Numbered from the stretch's first letter, positions 7,460 to 16,078 are shown. The stretch: 50,750 bases of DNA from Saprospiraceae bacterium (GCA_020630955.1 JAHDIE010000025.1:1-50750); one strand, 5' to 3'. Program-made: numbers and translations. The notes: generated by a model not told the origin, from the sequence alone.

Positions 7460-8880
7460 TTTAATTCGAGTATTGCATATGATCCTGCAAATAACTGCTT
7501 GCCAAAAATACCATAATATCTTGTGGTTTCGCCAGTATTTTGGTTTTTTGACTCAATAATTCTATTTGTGTTTATCAATTTAGTCCTTGGATTATCCTTG
7601 ATAAAATTCATAAAAGAGGAATATTTTTTTGACAAAGATCTACTATCTGTTTTGTCAATTGTCACTGTATTAAAATCAATGATCATATACTTGAATCCAG
7701 ATGCTTTAAATACATCTACCAATTCATTTTTATCTGGATAAACCTCTGTCAGAGCATTATAAAGTCCAAGCTGATTATCAATTTGTACCCTTCTGTGATT
7801 ATTTTTAAAGAAGTAAGTAAAACTCGTACCAACCTGATAAATTTTAGAGTCCTCGTTTCTATTGATCTTATCTATTGTATCATAAAAACCGGGATATAGT
7901 CGATCTAAAACTTCCTTTTCTGTTTTGGCTCCACTTGAATAATCATACAAAATTGGGTGAAAAGGCCCAACTCCCATTAGTGATGGGTGAGTTCCACCAT
8001 TGATATTTCCTACTCTCAATACAAAGCTCATTACAATCCAAATAATAGACATTGTGATAAAGGATGTATTGATCCATTTGTAATGAAAGGGTTCATGCTC
8101 TTTTAATTTGTTCAAAAGTAAGACTAAGATGACCAAACCTAAACTTAACATTAAAAAACCATACCAGATTATTCCTGAAGAAAGAACGAGCCAGAAGAAA
8201 GAATAGTTAAAAAATAAAAACCCAACTGTCATCAAGGTGTTCGACTTTCTATCTTTCAAGAATTTGTACATAAAAAATCCAGTCAATACAAAAAGAAGCA
8301 GTAAAAATGGATAAGTAAAATGATCAGATTGGCCAGTAATCTGATCTCCAATTTTTTTAAATGGATAAAACAACGTGTTGGTTGCACTATATAGTTTACT
8401 TACCATTGTTGCCAAAGGCATGGTACTCCAATCTTCAGGAAAAGCTTGTAAAATTTCACCACCTTCAGTTTTAGAACCACTTCCTGTGATTGGATTGTAG
8501 ATATAAGAATTTGCTGTTGCAATGATCAACATAGAAATAGAAAGGATGGTGGTAATTAGTGCCAATCCTTTGCTTCTATGTCGAATAAGAATTACAAACA
8601 TCAAAGGCAAAAACATTAGATATAAAAATCCAATATCTACAAAGTTAGCTGTTAGATTTATATTGACAGAACTATCATAAGGCAAGCTTAGATAACGAAA
8701 CAACAAATCTTCGTAACCAATATACCTTTGAATTTCTTCTTTCTTTGCATCGCCTTCCTCGACATGATTCACTTCCGTGATTTGGGAGAAACCTGAATCA
8801 ACTCCACCAGTTATGAAGCAAACAATCAAGGTTAGGATTGTTATCCATTTAAAGGTGTTTCTATGTTTTAAATTTTGCAT
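7456..8880 (-). CDS. Multi-spanning membrane protein, possibly the second half of a GT-C glycosyltransferase system
   Basis: About 474 residues with a first hydrophobic segment resembling a signal anchor (about 12-32) and then some seven or eight further membrane spans. A hydrophilic C-terminal domain of about 150 residues follows (from around ILYDYSSGAKTEKEVLDRL), probably outside the membrane. I recognise no named family. The C-terminal domain asks for a personal-data-like pattern (GFKYMIIDFN) often seen at the ends of large GT-C proteins. It lies five to eleven bases after the 540-residue membrane protein and overlaps the GT2, so the three are one operon. I prefer ATG 8878-8880, preceded by GAGAGGTGATC, over the in-frame GTG at 8884-8886 that lies inside that purine-rich stretch. 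Confidence 0.55.
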   Translation of the reverse strand: MQNLKHRNTFKWITILTLIVCFITGGVDSGFSQITEVNHVEEGDAKKEEIQRYIGYEDLLFRYLSLPYDSSVNINLTANFVDIGFLYLMFLPLMFVILIRHRSKGLALITTILSISMLIIATANSYIYNPITGSGSKTEGGEILQAFPEDWSTMPLATMVSKLYSATNTLFYPFKKIGDQITGQSDHFTYPFLLLLFVLTGFFMYKFLKDRKSNTLMTVGFLFFNYSFFWLVLSSGIIWYGFLMLSLGLVILVLLLNKLKEHEPFHYKWINTSFITMSIIWIVMSFVLRVGNINGGTHPSLMGVGPFHPILYDYSSGAKTEKEVLDRLYPGFYDTIDKINRNEDSKIYQVGTSFTYFFKNNHRRVQIDNQLGLYNALTEVYPDKNELVDVFKASGFKYMIIDFNTVTIDKTDSRSLSKKYSSFMNFIKDNPRTKLINTNRIIESKNQNTGETTRYYGIFGKQLFAGSYAILELN

Positions 8881-8891
8881 GATCACCTCTC

Positions 8892-10514
8892 TTATTGTTT
8901 CTGGCTTTTTTTATAATTATTAATCATCTTTTGACTATTGATGTTTGGGCCTGGATTCTCGCCCATAATTATCTTGTTAATACTAACGCCCGAAGGATTA
9001 TCTGAATAGTTTTTTATCATCCATGGCATAAAAACCAGTAGCGCAATCGCAGCTAAAATTGTACTCATTTTAAACGAGCTTAAAAAGGCTATTCGATTTT
9101 TATATACTGATAAACCAAAGAAAACCAACCCTAAAACAAGGACGATATATTTCAGATAAGATATCCCTAAGTGATAATCTCGTAAACCGCTTATATCATC
9201 CAATTTTCCTACAAAGACAACAAATAAAGTAATGAAAAAGGCAGCCAAGAATCCATTGTATCCACAATATATGGTCCACAATAAAATTACAAGTGAAAAC
9301 AACATATACAGATGAGTTGCTTTAATTCCCAACGCAAAACCTGAGAAAATTCCAAGTAATATGAAGAGGCGTATTAAATCCTTATCAGTTCTAAATTTTT
9401 TAGCAGCTTTAATCTTATCTACAATGTCAATAAATAAAAGTACCGAACATAGTTGAACAAATAAAAGTCCAAAGTCAATCTTTTGCTCTACATAAAGTTG
9501 ATTAAAAATTGCGGGGATTGTACACAGTAGGAGTAGTACAAGTAAAGAATAATTCAAACTTAATCTACAATAGTTTCTGCACAACTCCCATATCGCCCAA
9601 AGCGTCAAAAGAAAACCAGAAAAGGATAATAATAGGGTAAGTGATATATTCTTAAAAGCAATATTACCTATCGACATAAATAATGACCATGTATAGGGTT
9701 GAAACCCCTCAACCAAACCGTTATATTCTCCTAGTAATTTTGATATATTGACGTAATAATTTCTTGAGTCAAAACCTGATGGGAATGGACCCATACAAGA
9801 GAGGTAATTGATTGTGATCAAAGCTATGATCATGGCAATCAATATTCCAGTCAAGTAATTGATCTTTGAATCCTTTTCGAAAAGATTTGATATACTCAAT
9901 TCTTTTAAAATGCTTAGATTTTTTCTCCAATTAATGATAATTGGTATAATCAATAATGGAATAATAATGAAGTTATAAAGTAGACCAAATATTGCTAACA
10001 AAAATAAAACAAAGCTGAGCAACATAATTCCAATTACCGTCGAATAAATTGTTCTACTTGATTCTCTAATATCAAAATCAATAATCTTAAGGGAAAGATA
10101 ACCTATTGAAAACACAGAAAAGAAAATGAGCAATAGTTCAAAAAAACAAACTAAACCATTGCCCGTGTATGTTAATGCATGTCCAAATACCGATTCACCT
10201 GAATTTGTTTTCAAAACAGAACCTTCTGCAAAAGCTGTGAAAGCATAAGTAACACCAATCGAAATTATTATCGCAAATAAAAACAAAGAAATTCCCGAGA
10301 ATAATATCCTCATTTTCTTGGCTTTCAAAAAATGATACATCAAACCATAGCTCCCTATTAGGAATAATAAGAAATAGCTAAAGTTGCCCAATTTAAAATT
10401 TTCAAAAGAAAGGCTATAAAAAGGGTGTTTATTCCAATAATCTAAAAAAATAAAGAAGATCCACGCAAGACCAAGTAGTACTACTGGAGTTTCTTTTAGG
10501 GTTAATGATTTCAT
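8892..10514 (-). CDS. Multi-spanning membrane protein, GT-C/ArnT-like glycosyltransferase candidate
   Basis: A 540-residue integral membrane protein with roughly 12-13 hydrophobic spans. A large loop after about residue 230 contains GPFPSGFDSRNYYVNISK. An Asp followed by paired aromatic residues in the first large external loop is what GT-C enzymes (ArnT, PMT and relatives) use at the active site, so a lipid-phosphate-sugar-dependent transferase is the best guess. It is shorter than typical Bacteroidota GT-C proteins of about 900-1000 residues and lacks a soluble C-terminal domain. The next gene supplies more spans and a soluble end. It ends in a hydrophilic Lys/Asn-rich tail. The GT2 two genes downstream could provide the lipid-linked donor. 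The substrate is unknown. Confidence 0.55.
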   Translation of the reverse strand: MKSLTLKETPVVLLGLAWIFFIFLDYWNKHPFYSLSFENFKLGNFSYFLLFLIGSYGLMYHFLKAKKMRILFSGISLFLFAIIISIGVTYAFTAFAEGSVLKTNSGESVFGHALTYTGNGLVCFFELLLIFFSVFSIGYLSLKIIDFDIRESSRTIYSTVIGIMLLSFVLFLLAIFGLLYNFIIIPLLIIPIIINWRKNLSILKELSISNLFEKDSKINYLTGILIAMIIALITINYLSCMGPFPSGFDSRNYYVNISKLLGEYNGLVEGFQPYTWSLFMSIGNIAFKNISLTLLLSFSGFLLTLWAIWELCRNYCRLSLNYSLLVLLLLCTIPAIFNQLYVEQKIDFGLLFVQLCSVLLFIDIVDKIKAAKKFRTDKDLIRLFILLGIFSGFALGIKATHLYMLFSLVILLWTIYCGYNGFLAAFFITLFVVFVGKLDDISGLRDYHLGISYLKYIVLVLGLVFFGLSVYKNRIAFLSSFKMSTILAAIALLVFMPWMIKNYSDNPSGVSINKIIMGENPGPNINSQKMINNYKKSQKQ

Positions 10515-10589
10515 TTTTCGAATTTGCTGTACAGTTGTTCAATCTAAACACATAAGGATTGACAGCATTCTCAGGTACAACAAATTTAT

Positions 10590-10597
10590 TATTTTTG
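10590..10597 (+). promoter_or_regulatory. Candidate -7 box (TATTTTTG) of the Fur/Zur gene
   Basis: Exact match to TAnnTTTG, 40 bases before the ATG at 10638. No well-spaced -33 TTTG is visible, so this is tentative. Confidence 0.35.
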
Positions 10598-10637
10598 AGG
10601 AGTTTAAGCCAATAAATACAGATAATTAAATCAAATA

Positions 10638-11048
10638 ATGGTGTCTTCAACCCAACAATTAAGTGCACATAAAATCAGAACCACAGAAATAAGAATAGCC
10701 GTATTGAACCTATTTTTAGAAAATAAGCAAGCACTTTCTAAGCAAGATATCGAACAATTTCTACCTAATCAAGATCGAATCACCTTATACAGAACCCTGA
10801 AAACCTTTGAGGATAAAGGTTTAATACACAGAGTCATTAATTCAAGTAATATCCTCAAATATGCGCTGTGTTCTGATTCCTGCAGTCATGATTACCACAA
10901 TGATCAACACATTCACTTCGAATGTACCAATTGTCGTCAAACAACTTGTATTGAGAACGTTCCGTTACCAAAACTCACCCTTCCCAAAGAATACCTAGTT
11001 CAAAACCTGGAATTAACCGTTTCAGGGCTTTGCAAAGACTGTAAATAG
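10638..11048 (+). CDS. Fur-family metal-responsive repressor (probably Zur)
   Basis: DNA-binding metalloregulator of 136 residues. The N-terminal winged helix includes RTTEIRIAVLNLFLEN and ITLYRTLKTFEDKGLIHRV. The metal-sensing half has a His/Cys-rich stretch (CSDSCSHDYHNDQHIHFEC) and two CxxC zinc pairs, CTNC and CKDC, the last at the extreme C-terminus. The Bacteroidota relatives next to MerC and HupE genes are usually regarded as zinc sensors. The downstream genes at 11099 and 11455 are membrane proteins of metal-transport type, and a palindrome resembling a Fur-superfamily operator sits between the two coding regions. I therefore favour Zur over Fur or PerR, but metal specificity cannot be read directly. 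Confidence 0.8.
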   Translation: MVSSTQQLSAHKIRTTEIRIAVLNLFLENKQALSKQDIEQFLPNQDRITLYRTLKTFEDKGLIHRVINSSNILKYALCSDSCSHDYHNDQHIHFECTNCRQTTCIENVPLPKLTLPKEYLVQNLELTVSGLCKDCK

Positions 11049-11072
11049 CCTTTTTATTAGAAATGTTGTATA

Positions 11073-11089
11073 TTGCAACGATGTTGCAA
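11073..11089 (+). promoter_or_regulatory. Candidate Fur/Zur operator (TTGCAAC-GAT-GTTGCAA)
   Basis: A perfect 7-3-7 inverted repeat just upstream of the most likely merC start (ATG 11099). A third related half-site, GTTGTA, lies at 11065-11070. The size and symmetry fit Fur-superfamily boxes, and the adjacent gene encodes such a regulator. Two upstream in-frame ATGs (11063, 11081) fall within or before the palindrome, which argues that translation starts at 11099. Confidence 0.45.
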
Positions 11090-11098
11090 AAACAAATT

Positions 11099-11446
11099 AT
11101 GAGAACAGAAAAGATTGGAATAGTTATTTCCATCATTTGTGCTATTCACTGCTTAGTAATGCCTGCTGCACTGATTTATTTAGGTCAACAATCCATCAAT
11201 GAACATGCCCATGGAATTTTTGACATTTCAATTCTGATTCTTGCTGCTGTTTTCATGGCCATTACTTTCTATCAAAGTCTCAATAAAGGACACTATATAC
11301 AGGTATTATTACTCACTTTAATGGGCATATTTTCATTTGCTTCAAGTTTCTTTGTTTCGACACCCCTAAATCATTATCTTTTCGTTATTGGAAGTATGTT
11401 TTGGTTGTTTGCACACTTCATTAATTTTAAAAACCATAGTTCTTAA
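11099..11446 (+). CDS. MerC-domain small membrane protein
   Basis: About 115 residues with four hydrophobic helices. The first carries the MerC-type metal motif CAIHCLVMPA. MerC proteins were described as mercury carriers, but Bacteroidota homologues beside Zur-like regulators are more likely involved in zinc or other divalent metal handling. The frame is open from ATG 11063. I choose ATG 11099 (MRTEKIGIVIS) because the intervening bases hold a palindromic operator candidate and because the shorter N-terminus leads directly into helix 1. It sits 50 bases after the regulator gene and eight bases before HupE, suggesting an operon. Confidence 0.7.
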   Translation: MRTEKIGIVISIICAIHCLVMPAALIYLGQQSINEHAHGIFDISILILAAVFMAITFYQSLNKGHYIQVLLLTLMGIFSFASSFFVSTPLNHYLFVIGSMFWLFAHFINFKNHSS

Positions 11447-11454
11447 ATTTCAGA

Positions 11455-12024
11455 ATGTTTAAAACCTATTTCGATTTTGGCTTTGAACACATTTTAGATA
11501 TCAATGCATACGATCATGTGTTATTTATCGTTTCGATTTGCCTTCTGGCAAATTTTAATTCGTGGAAAAAATTACTTATCCTAGTCACTGCATTCACTAT
11601 TGGTCATTCAATAACTCTTGCTCTTTCCGCTTTAGAAATACTAAAAATACCATCAATATTTATTGAGACTGCTATTCCTATTACCATAATTCTTTCAGCC
11701 ATAGACAATATCTATCAATCCGGAAAAGAAGAACAATTTAGTCCGAAATATATTCTTATTCTTTTTTTCGGATTTATTCATGGAATGGGTTTTTCAAATT
11801 ATTTCAAAGCATTATTGGGAAAAGAAGAAAGTATCTTAAGCCCTTTAGTCCCATTCAATATCGGTGTAGAAATTGCTCAATTATTGATTGTTGGTCTTTC
11901 TTTAATCATTCTATATCTTTTAAACAGGATGGGAATAAAACAAAAGTACCTGACGATTGGTGGTTCAGTTTTAATCATCATAATATCGACTTTCCTTTTA
12001 ATAAAGGTCTTAACAGAGGGATAA
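11455..12024 (+). CDS. HupE/UreJ-family membrane protein
   Basis: A 189-residue protein with six hydrophobic spans. It has the HupE/UreJ pattern: FGFEHILDINAYDHVLF at the start, TAFTIGHSITLALS in the middle, and GFIHGMGFSNYF with conserved His and Gly in span four. Members are proposed nickel, cobalt or other metal permeases or accessory proteins. It probably belongs to the metal operon with the Fur/Zur regulator and MerC, from which it is separated by eight bases. A strong terminator follows at 12138. The transported metal is not known; zinc is inferred from context. Confidence 0.75.
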   Translation: MFKTYFDFGFEHILDINAYDHVLFIVSICLLANFNSWKKLLILVTAFTIGHSITLALSALEILKIPSIFIETAIPITIILSAIDNIYQSGKEEQFSPKYILILFFGFIHGMGFSNYFKALLGKEESILSPLVPFNIGVEIAQLLIVGLSLIILYLLNRMGIKQKYLTIGGSVLIIIISTFLLIKVLTEG

Positions 12025-12137
12025 GCCAATAGATATATTAATAAAAGAAAATATATATTGTTTTTTTAATGTGTTGTTCTAAATTTCAGTACATTCGTTG
12101 CTATAATAATCGTCCTAAAGATTATTTGTCCTAAAGT

Positions 12138-12170
12138 AACCTACTGATTATCAGTAGGTTTTTTTATTTT
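12138..12170 (+). terminator. Rho-independent terminator after the metal operon
   Basis: An 11-base perfect inverted repeat (AACCTACTGAT / ATCAGTAGGTT, 12138-12160) followed by a T-run to about 12170. It closes the zur-merC-hupE unit and ends just before the next gene, so it could also attenuate read-through into the kinase. Confidence 0.85.
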
Positions 12171-12188
12171 GTATTGCTTAGATTAACA

Positions 12189-14123
12189 ATGGCAAAAATA
12201 CTTTCCATCATATTCTTTTCTTTATTGCCTTTCTCCCTAATAGCTTCAGGAGGACAACAGCGGCTTGCAAAAAAGAATGTTCATTGCTTATTTCCAAATA
12301 AAAACAAAACACTTCTCTTAAATGATCAGTCTGGAAACTTGTTTATCTATGATGGTAAAAAACTGGAAAAACTGGAATTAAAGGGTATTTCGGATAAGTC
12401 CATCACCTTACTCGAATCAAAAGAAGATTTTAAAATCATTGCTTTCGACAACACTGTGTACAATGTTGATAATCAAAATCAGATATCGGAAATATTAAGT
12501 CTTAGGCCCGAAGAAACCATCTTATCCGCAAGTTCAATGGGTCCATTTACATTTGTACAAACAATAAAAGATGTTTATAGAATAAATAGAAATACCAATC
12601 GTAATGTAAATTTATTTCCGGGAAACATATCTCCAACAACTCAAGTCATTTGCGGAAGCGAAAATTGCTTTTTAGCTCAAAATAATCTCATATTAAACCC
12701 TCTAAAAGAGGGCCAAGTAATCGCAGAGTTGCCTGATGAAATACTTGCCATCAAATTGTTTAAGGACCTTGATTTAATAGTCCTCACTAGAACGGGGTTG
12801 TTTATTGTTCAGGAGGGAATCTCAAAACGATTGCACCCAGTGATTGGTAGATTTCCCGATGATATTATTAATATCCAAAATAGTTCCAGATGGCTCTATT
12901 TGATTTTAGAACAAAGTTGTTTTGTTTTTGATTGGCAAAATTCAGAAATAAATTATTTGGGTGATTACCATGGAAGATATCTCAACTCAAGCATCGATAA
13001 TTGGTCAACTCTCTGGATTTCAACTACCCAAGGAGTTTGGAATATGTGCGCCATAGACAATTTTAAAGGACCAAATATTTCAACCATTAACATTACTGAT
13101 GCTAAAGGGAAGTCATTAGAAGTAAAAGGACTTCAGTTGTCTGAAAGTATGCAACGTGTCAATGTAGAAGCAATATTAAGCTATCTACCAAATCACGAAT
13201 CATTGATTACTGAATGGAAAACCGACAAAGGTTCTTGGCGTCCTTTTGAAAAAGACTTTATGCTTTCATCTGATGTGTTAGATATAGGTGATAACAAAAT
13301 ATCAATTCGAGCTAAAGCCTCCAATTCAGACTATACACTACCCTATCACTTTACGATTCAGAACGACCTAAAGGATAATACAACTTCAAATTTTGTGTAC
13401 TTATTATTTGCTGTCTTAGCTAGCTTTTTGCTTTTCAGTGTTTTCTCTCTTTTTAGATTAAGTAGTAAACAAAAGCACACAAACCTCCAAATTAAAAAAC
13501 TGAAAGCAGAAAACGAACTACTTCAAAGTCAACAACAAATCAATCAGTTAAAGATGAATCCTCATTTTATCTTTAACGCATTAACATCCATTAACGGTTT
13601 GATAGCAAGTGGTGAGGTAAAAAAAGGAAGAAAAGCAATAACATCTTTTTCAAAATTTCTTAGACAATTTTTAGAACAATCTCAGTCAGAAAGCATAACT
13701 ATAGAGACAGAACTTGAGCTTCTTCAAAACTATGTCAATATTGAACTCTTATGCAGAGATAATTCATTTGAATTTGAAATTATTGAACCCAAGGATGAGC
13801 TTTTGGGAGAAAAAATACCCAATATGATCATTCAACCTCTTATCGAAAATGCAATTATTCATGCCTTTAAGAGTAATCAAGAAAATGCAAGAATTGAATT
13901 AAGTTTTGAAGAAGAAAACTCATACCTTATTGCCAAAGTTGCGGACAATGGAATAGGTATTACTGTTGAAAGCAATAAAAATAATGGCCACAAAAGCATT
14001 GCCATCGAATTGATTAGAAAAAGATTAGCCCAAAGAGATAAAAATACAAGAAAAAACTACTTAGAATATTCAGACAATAATCCTGGCACTATTGCAAAAG
14101 TCTATCTTAAAAAACTTCAATGA
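12189..14123 (+). CDS. LytS/YehU-type sensor histidine kinase with a beta-propeller-like sensor
   Basis: Membrane sensor kinase. Signal peptide MAKILSIIFFSLLPFSLIAS; a periplasmic region of about 370 residues with repeated short beta motifs and a Y_Y_Y-like domain at its end; one membrane span (VYLLFAVLASFLLFSVFSLF); a short coiled coil; and the His_kinase motif NPHFIFNAL with the phospho-acceptor His. The ATPase has PLIENAIIHAF (N box) and VADNGIGI (G1 box). The TTG at 12174 lies against the terminator, so ATG 12189 is chosen; it begins a clean signal peptide. Kinases of this class usually pair with a LytTR response regulator, but none is in this window, so the partner is elsewhere. The last seven bases overlap the convergent yraN. 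Confidence 0.85.
   Translation: MAKILSIIFFSLLPFSLIASGGQQRLAKKNVHCLFPNKNKTLLLNDQSGNLFIYDGKKLEKLELKGISDKSITLLESKEDFKIIAFDNTVYNVDNQNQISEILSLRPEETILSASSMGPFTFVQTIKDVYRINRNTNRNVNLFPGNISPTTQVICGSENCFLAQNNLILNPLKEGQVIAELPDEILAIKLFKDLDLIVLTRTGLFIVQEGISKRLHPVIGRFPDDIINIQNSSRWLYLILEQSCFVFDWQNSEINYLGDYHGRYLNSSIDNWSTLWISTTQGVWNMCAIDNFKGPNISTINITDAKGKSLEVKGLQLSESMQRVNVEAILSYLPNHESLITEWKTDKGSWRPFEKDFMLSSDVLDIGDNKISIRAKASNSDYTLPYHFTIQNDLKDNTTSNFVYLLFAVLASFLLFSVFSLFRLSSKQKHTNLQIKKLKAENELLQSQQQINQLKMNPHFIFNALTSINGLIASGEVKKGRKAITSFSKFLRQFLEQSQSESITIETELELLQNYVNIELLCRDNSFEFEIIEPKDELLGEKIPNMIIQPLIENAIIHAFKSNQENARIELSFEEENSYLIAKVADNGIGITVESNKNNGHKSIAIELIRKRLAQRDKNTRKNYLEYSDNNPGTIAKVYLKKLQ
12648..12661 (+). repeat. 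Dispersed 14-base word, copy 2 (ATTTGCGGAAGCGA)
   Basis: Exact copy inside the histidine kinase gene. Here the gene reads the word in the opposite orientation from the other five copies: ATT TGC GGA AGC GAA, Ile-Cys-Gly-Ser-Glu. Confidence 0.85.
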
Positions 14124-14482
14124 TAGATATCTAATAGATGCTTAAGTTCATAATCCTTCCATTCATTTTTTTCCTTAACAAAAATAGAAATGCAATCAAA
14201 ACGAATCTCCCAATCGTGATCTGTTTGTTCCATATATGATTGGGAAGCAGCAAATATTAATGATTGTTGATGCTCAGAAATAAATTCTTCAGGTTGGCCA
14301 AAACTTAAATTGGTCCTTGTCTTTACCTCAAAGAAGACCAATGTCTTTCCATCCATTGCAATAATATCAATTTCAGCCTTTTTATACCTCCAATTCCTTT
14401 CCTTGATCTCATATCCTAAAGAAAGTAGATATTCAGTGGCTAAATCTTCACCTTTCTTGCCTATATCTGAATTGATAGTCAT
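14117..14482 (-). CDS. YraN-family (UPF0102) nuclease-like protein
   Basis: A small 121-residue protein of the restriction-endonuclease-like fold, found in most bacteria and of unclear biological role. The N-terminal GKKGEDLATEYLLSLGYEI matches the family. The nuclease-like core is AEIDIIAMDGKTLVFFEVK (E, then D and ExK), with the catalytic-type residues present. Length is normal. The gene overlaps the convergent histidine kinase by seven bases. On its 5' side it is divergent from the PGI/PMI gene, with 46 bases between start codons. Confidence 0.9.
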   Translation of the reverse strand: MTINSDIGKKGEDLATEYLLSLGYEIKERNWRYKKAEIDIIAMDGKTLVFFEVKTRTNLSFGQPEEFISEHQQSLIFAASQSYMEQTDHDWEIRFDCISIFVKEKNEWKDYELKHLLDIYH

Positions 14483-14502
14483 TAGAAATCCCTATTAATT
14501 AA

Positions 14503-14510
14503 TACTTTTG
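14503..14510 (+). promoter_or_regulatory. -7 promoter box (TACTTTTG) of the PGI/PMI gene
   Basis: Exact TAnnTTTG match, 18 bases before the ATG at 14529, giving a leader of only about a dozen bases. A good -33 TTTG is not evident. The box overlaps the upstream TTG start candidate at 14508, which argues for the downstream ATG. Confidence 0.5.
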
Positions 14511-14528
14511 CAGCTAAAGTTAAAAAAT

Positions 14529-15518
14529 ATGATGGATCAATTGATTGAAAAATTTCCAGCGCAACTGATTGAAGCTTTGGAAATTGGAGAAGCTGCTAAT
14601 ATTAACCCTCATACTGAGGAAATCAATAAGGTATATGTAGCTGGTTTAGGAGGTTCTGGTATCGGAGCTAATTTCGTTGCATCTTTTATTAGAAATGAAT
14701 GTAGCATACCTTATACAGTTGGCAAAGGATATACCATACCTAAATACGTAGACAAGAACACGCTTGCTATTGCTTCTTCTTATTCTGGTAATACAGAAGA
14801 AACCTTATTTTCGTTTGAAGAAATGATGAAGACTGGAGCAAAGATGATCGTGATTAGCTCAGGAGGAAAACTAATTGAACTTGCGAAGGAACATGGTTAC
14901 GACTATATTAAAATTCCAGACAATTGGCCCTCACCAAGAGCATGCCTAGGATACTCCCTTGTACAACAACTTTTTGTTCTAAAAAAACTAGGTTTTATTA
15001 CGAATGAAAGTATTCTTTCGATAAAGTCTAGTATAGATTTGATAAAATATAATCAAGAAGAAATAAAAGAAGAAGCGCAAAAGGTTGCAGACTTCCTGCA
15101 TGGGAAATTACCTATTATCTATTCTGAAGATAGAATTGAACCTGTAGCCGTTAGATTTAGACAACAGATCAATGAAAATGCAAAGCAGTTGTGCTGGCAT
15201 CACGTTATTCCCGAAATGAATCATAATGAATTGGTTGGATGGAAAGAAGAAGATGCACAATTTGCTGTGGTGTACTTGAGAAATGCTGATGATTTTAGCA
15301 GAAACCAAGTTAGGATGGATATTAATAAGAAAATTATTTCCAAACTGACTCCCAATATCATTGAGATTACGTCAAAAGGAAAGAACTTAGTAGAAAGATC
15401 AATATACTTGGTACATCTGGTAGATTGGGTTTCATGGTATTTATCTGTACACAGAAAAATGGATTCCATTGAAGTCGATGTTATTGATTATCTAAAAAGT
15501 GAGTTAAGTAAAATATAG
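14529..15518 (+). CDS. Bifunctional phosphoglucose/phosphomannose isomerase
   Basis: SIS-fold enzyme interconverting glucose-6-P, fructose-6-P and mannose-6-P, feeding glycolysis and the mannose branch used by ManC (29971). The 329-residue protein has GLGGSGIGANFVASF in the first SIS domain and SSYSGNTEETLFSFEEM, the sugar-phosphate-binding loop. PEMNHNELVGWK, which carries the catalytic Glu/His region, lies in the second half. This matches the short archaeal/Bacteroidota PGI/PMI type, not the longer E. coli Pgi. Two tandem ATGs at 14529 and 14532 are preceded by a -7 box, so the TTG at 14508 is rejected. The next gene follows after five bases. Confidence 0.88.
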   Translation: MMDQLIEKFPAQLIEALEIGEAANINPHTEEINKVYVAGLGGSGIGANFVASFIRNECSIPYTVGKGYTIPKYVDKNTLAIASSYSGNTEETLFSFEEMMKTGAKMIVISSGGKLIELAKEHGYDYIKIPDNWPSPRACLGYSLVQQLFVLKKLGFITNESILSIKSSIDLIKYNQEEIKEEAQKVADFLHGKLPIIYSEDRIEPVAVRFRQQINENAKQLCWHHVIPEMNHNELVGWKEEDAQFAVVYLRNADDFSRNQVRMDINKKIISKLTPNIIEITSKGKNLVERSIYLVHLVDWVSWYLSVHRKMDSIEVDVIDYLKSELSKI

Positions 15519-15523
15519 CTTTT

Positions 15524-16018
15524 GTGGCAAAATTAACCTACAAGAAAAATAGAAGAAAGCCAAAGGTAAGAACACTTATTTCTTATGTGTTATTTGCTTT
15601 GATATCCATATGGTTACTTGCTTCTATTTATCTTGGGGTTAGTCCCATTGATATAATTAAAAAAGGATTTGTCTCAATTGGTTCAGTAGGAGGTGGAGAT
15701 ACCATAGAATCACTGAAAGCAGAAATCACTGAAAAAGATTCGATCATACAATCATTGACAGAACAAAAGAATTCAGCAAAGAATTATGCTTATACCAAAG
15801 CCATCGTAAAAGTTTCGAGCAACACCCTAAATATGAGAGACCAAGCTTCCCTAAGCTCTGATATTATTTTGCAGATCCCTACGGAAAGTGAAGTCAATAT
15901 TTTATTCTATGATACTGAAACATATTATCTCCAAGGCAAACCAGGTAAATGGTGCAAGATTAGTTATGCAGGAGTCGAAGGTTGGGTATGGGGTAACTTT
16001 CTTTTGGAGATAGAGTGA
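15524..16018 (+). CDS. Membrane-anchored SH3 (SH3b) domain protein
   Basis: A 164-residue protein with a basic cytoplasmic N-terminus, one membrane span (about residues 18-42), a short coiled coil (SLKAEITEKDSIIQSLTEQK), and a C-terminal bacterial SH3 domain. The SH3 region runs from KVSSNTLNMRDQASL to the GVEGWVWGNFL motif at the end. SH3b domains commonly bind peptidoglycan, so a cell-wall role outside the inner membrane is likely. The start is GTG at 15524, five bases after the PGI/PMI stop. That spacing suggests co-transcription, although no functional link is obvious. Confidence 0.78.
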   Translation: MAKLTYKKNRRKPKVRTLISYVLFALISIWLLASIYLGVSPIDIIKKGFVSIGSVGGGDTIESLKAEITEKDSIIQSLTEQKNSAKNYAYTKAIVKVSSNTLNMRDQASLSSDIILQIPTESEVNILFYDTETYYLQGKPGKWCKISYAGVEGWVWGNFLLEIE

Positions 16019-16078
16019 AATTATGTAGTGTTTGAAAATAATCCGCTACAAATAATGTCAAAAGATATGAATAAAGTA

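Noticed and set aside
12174-12188. TTG start of the histidine kinase at 12174
   Set aside because: It lies immediately after the terminator T-run; ATG 12189 starts a proper signal peptide.
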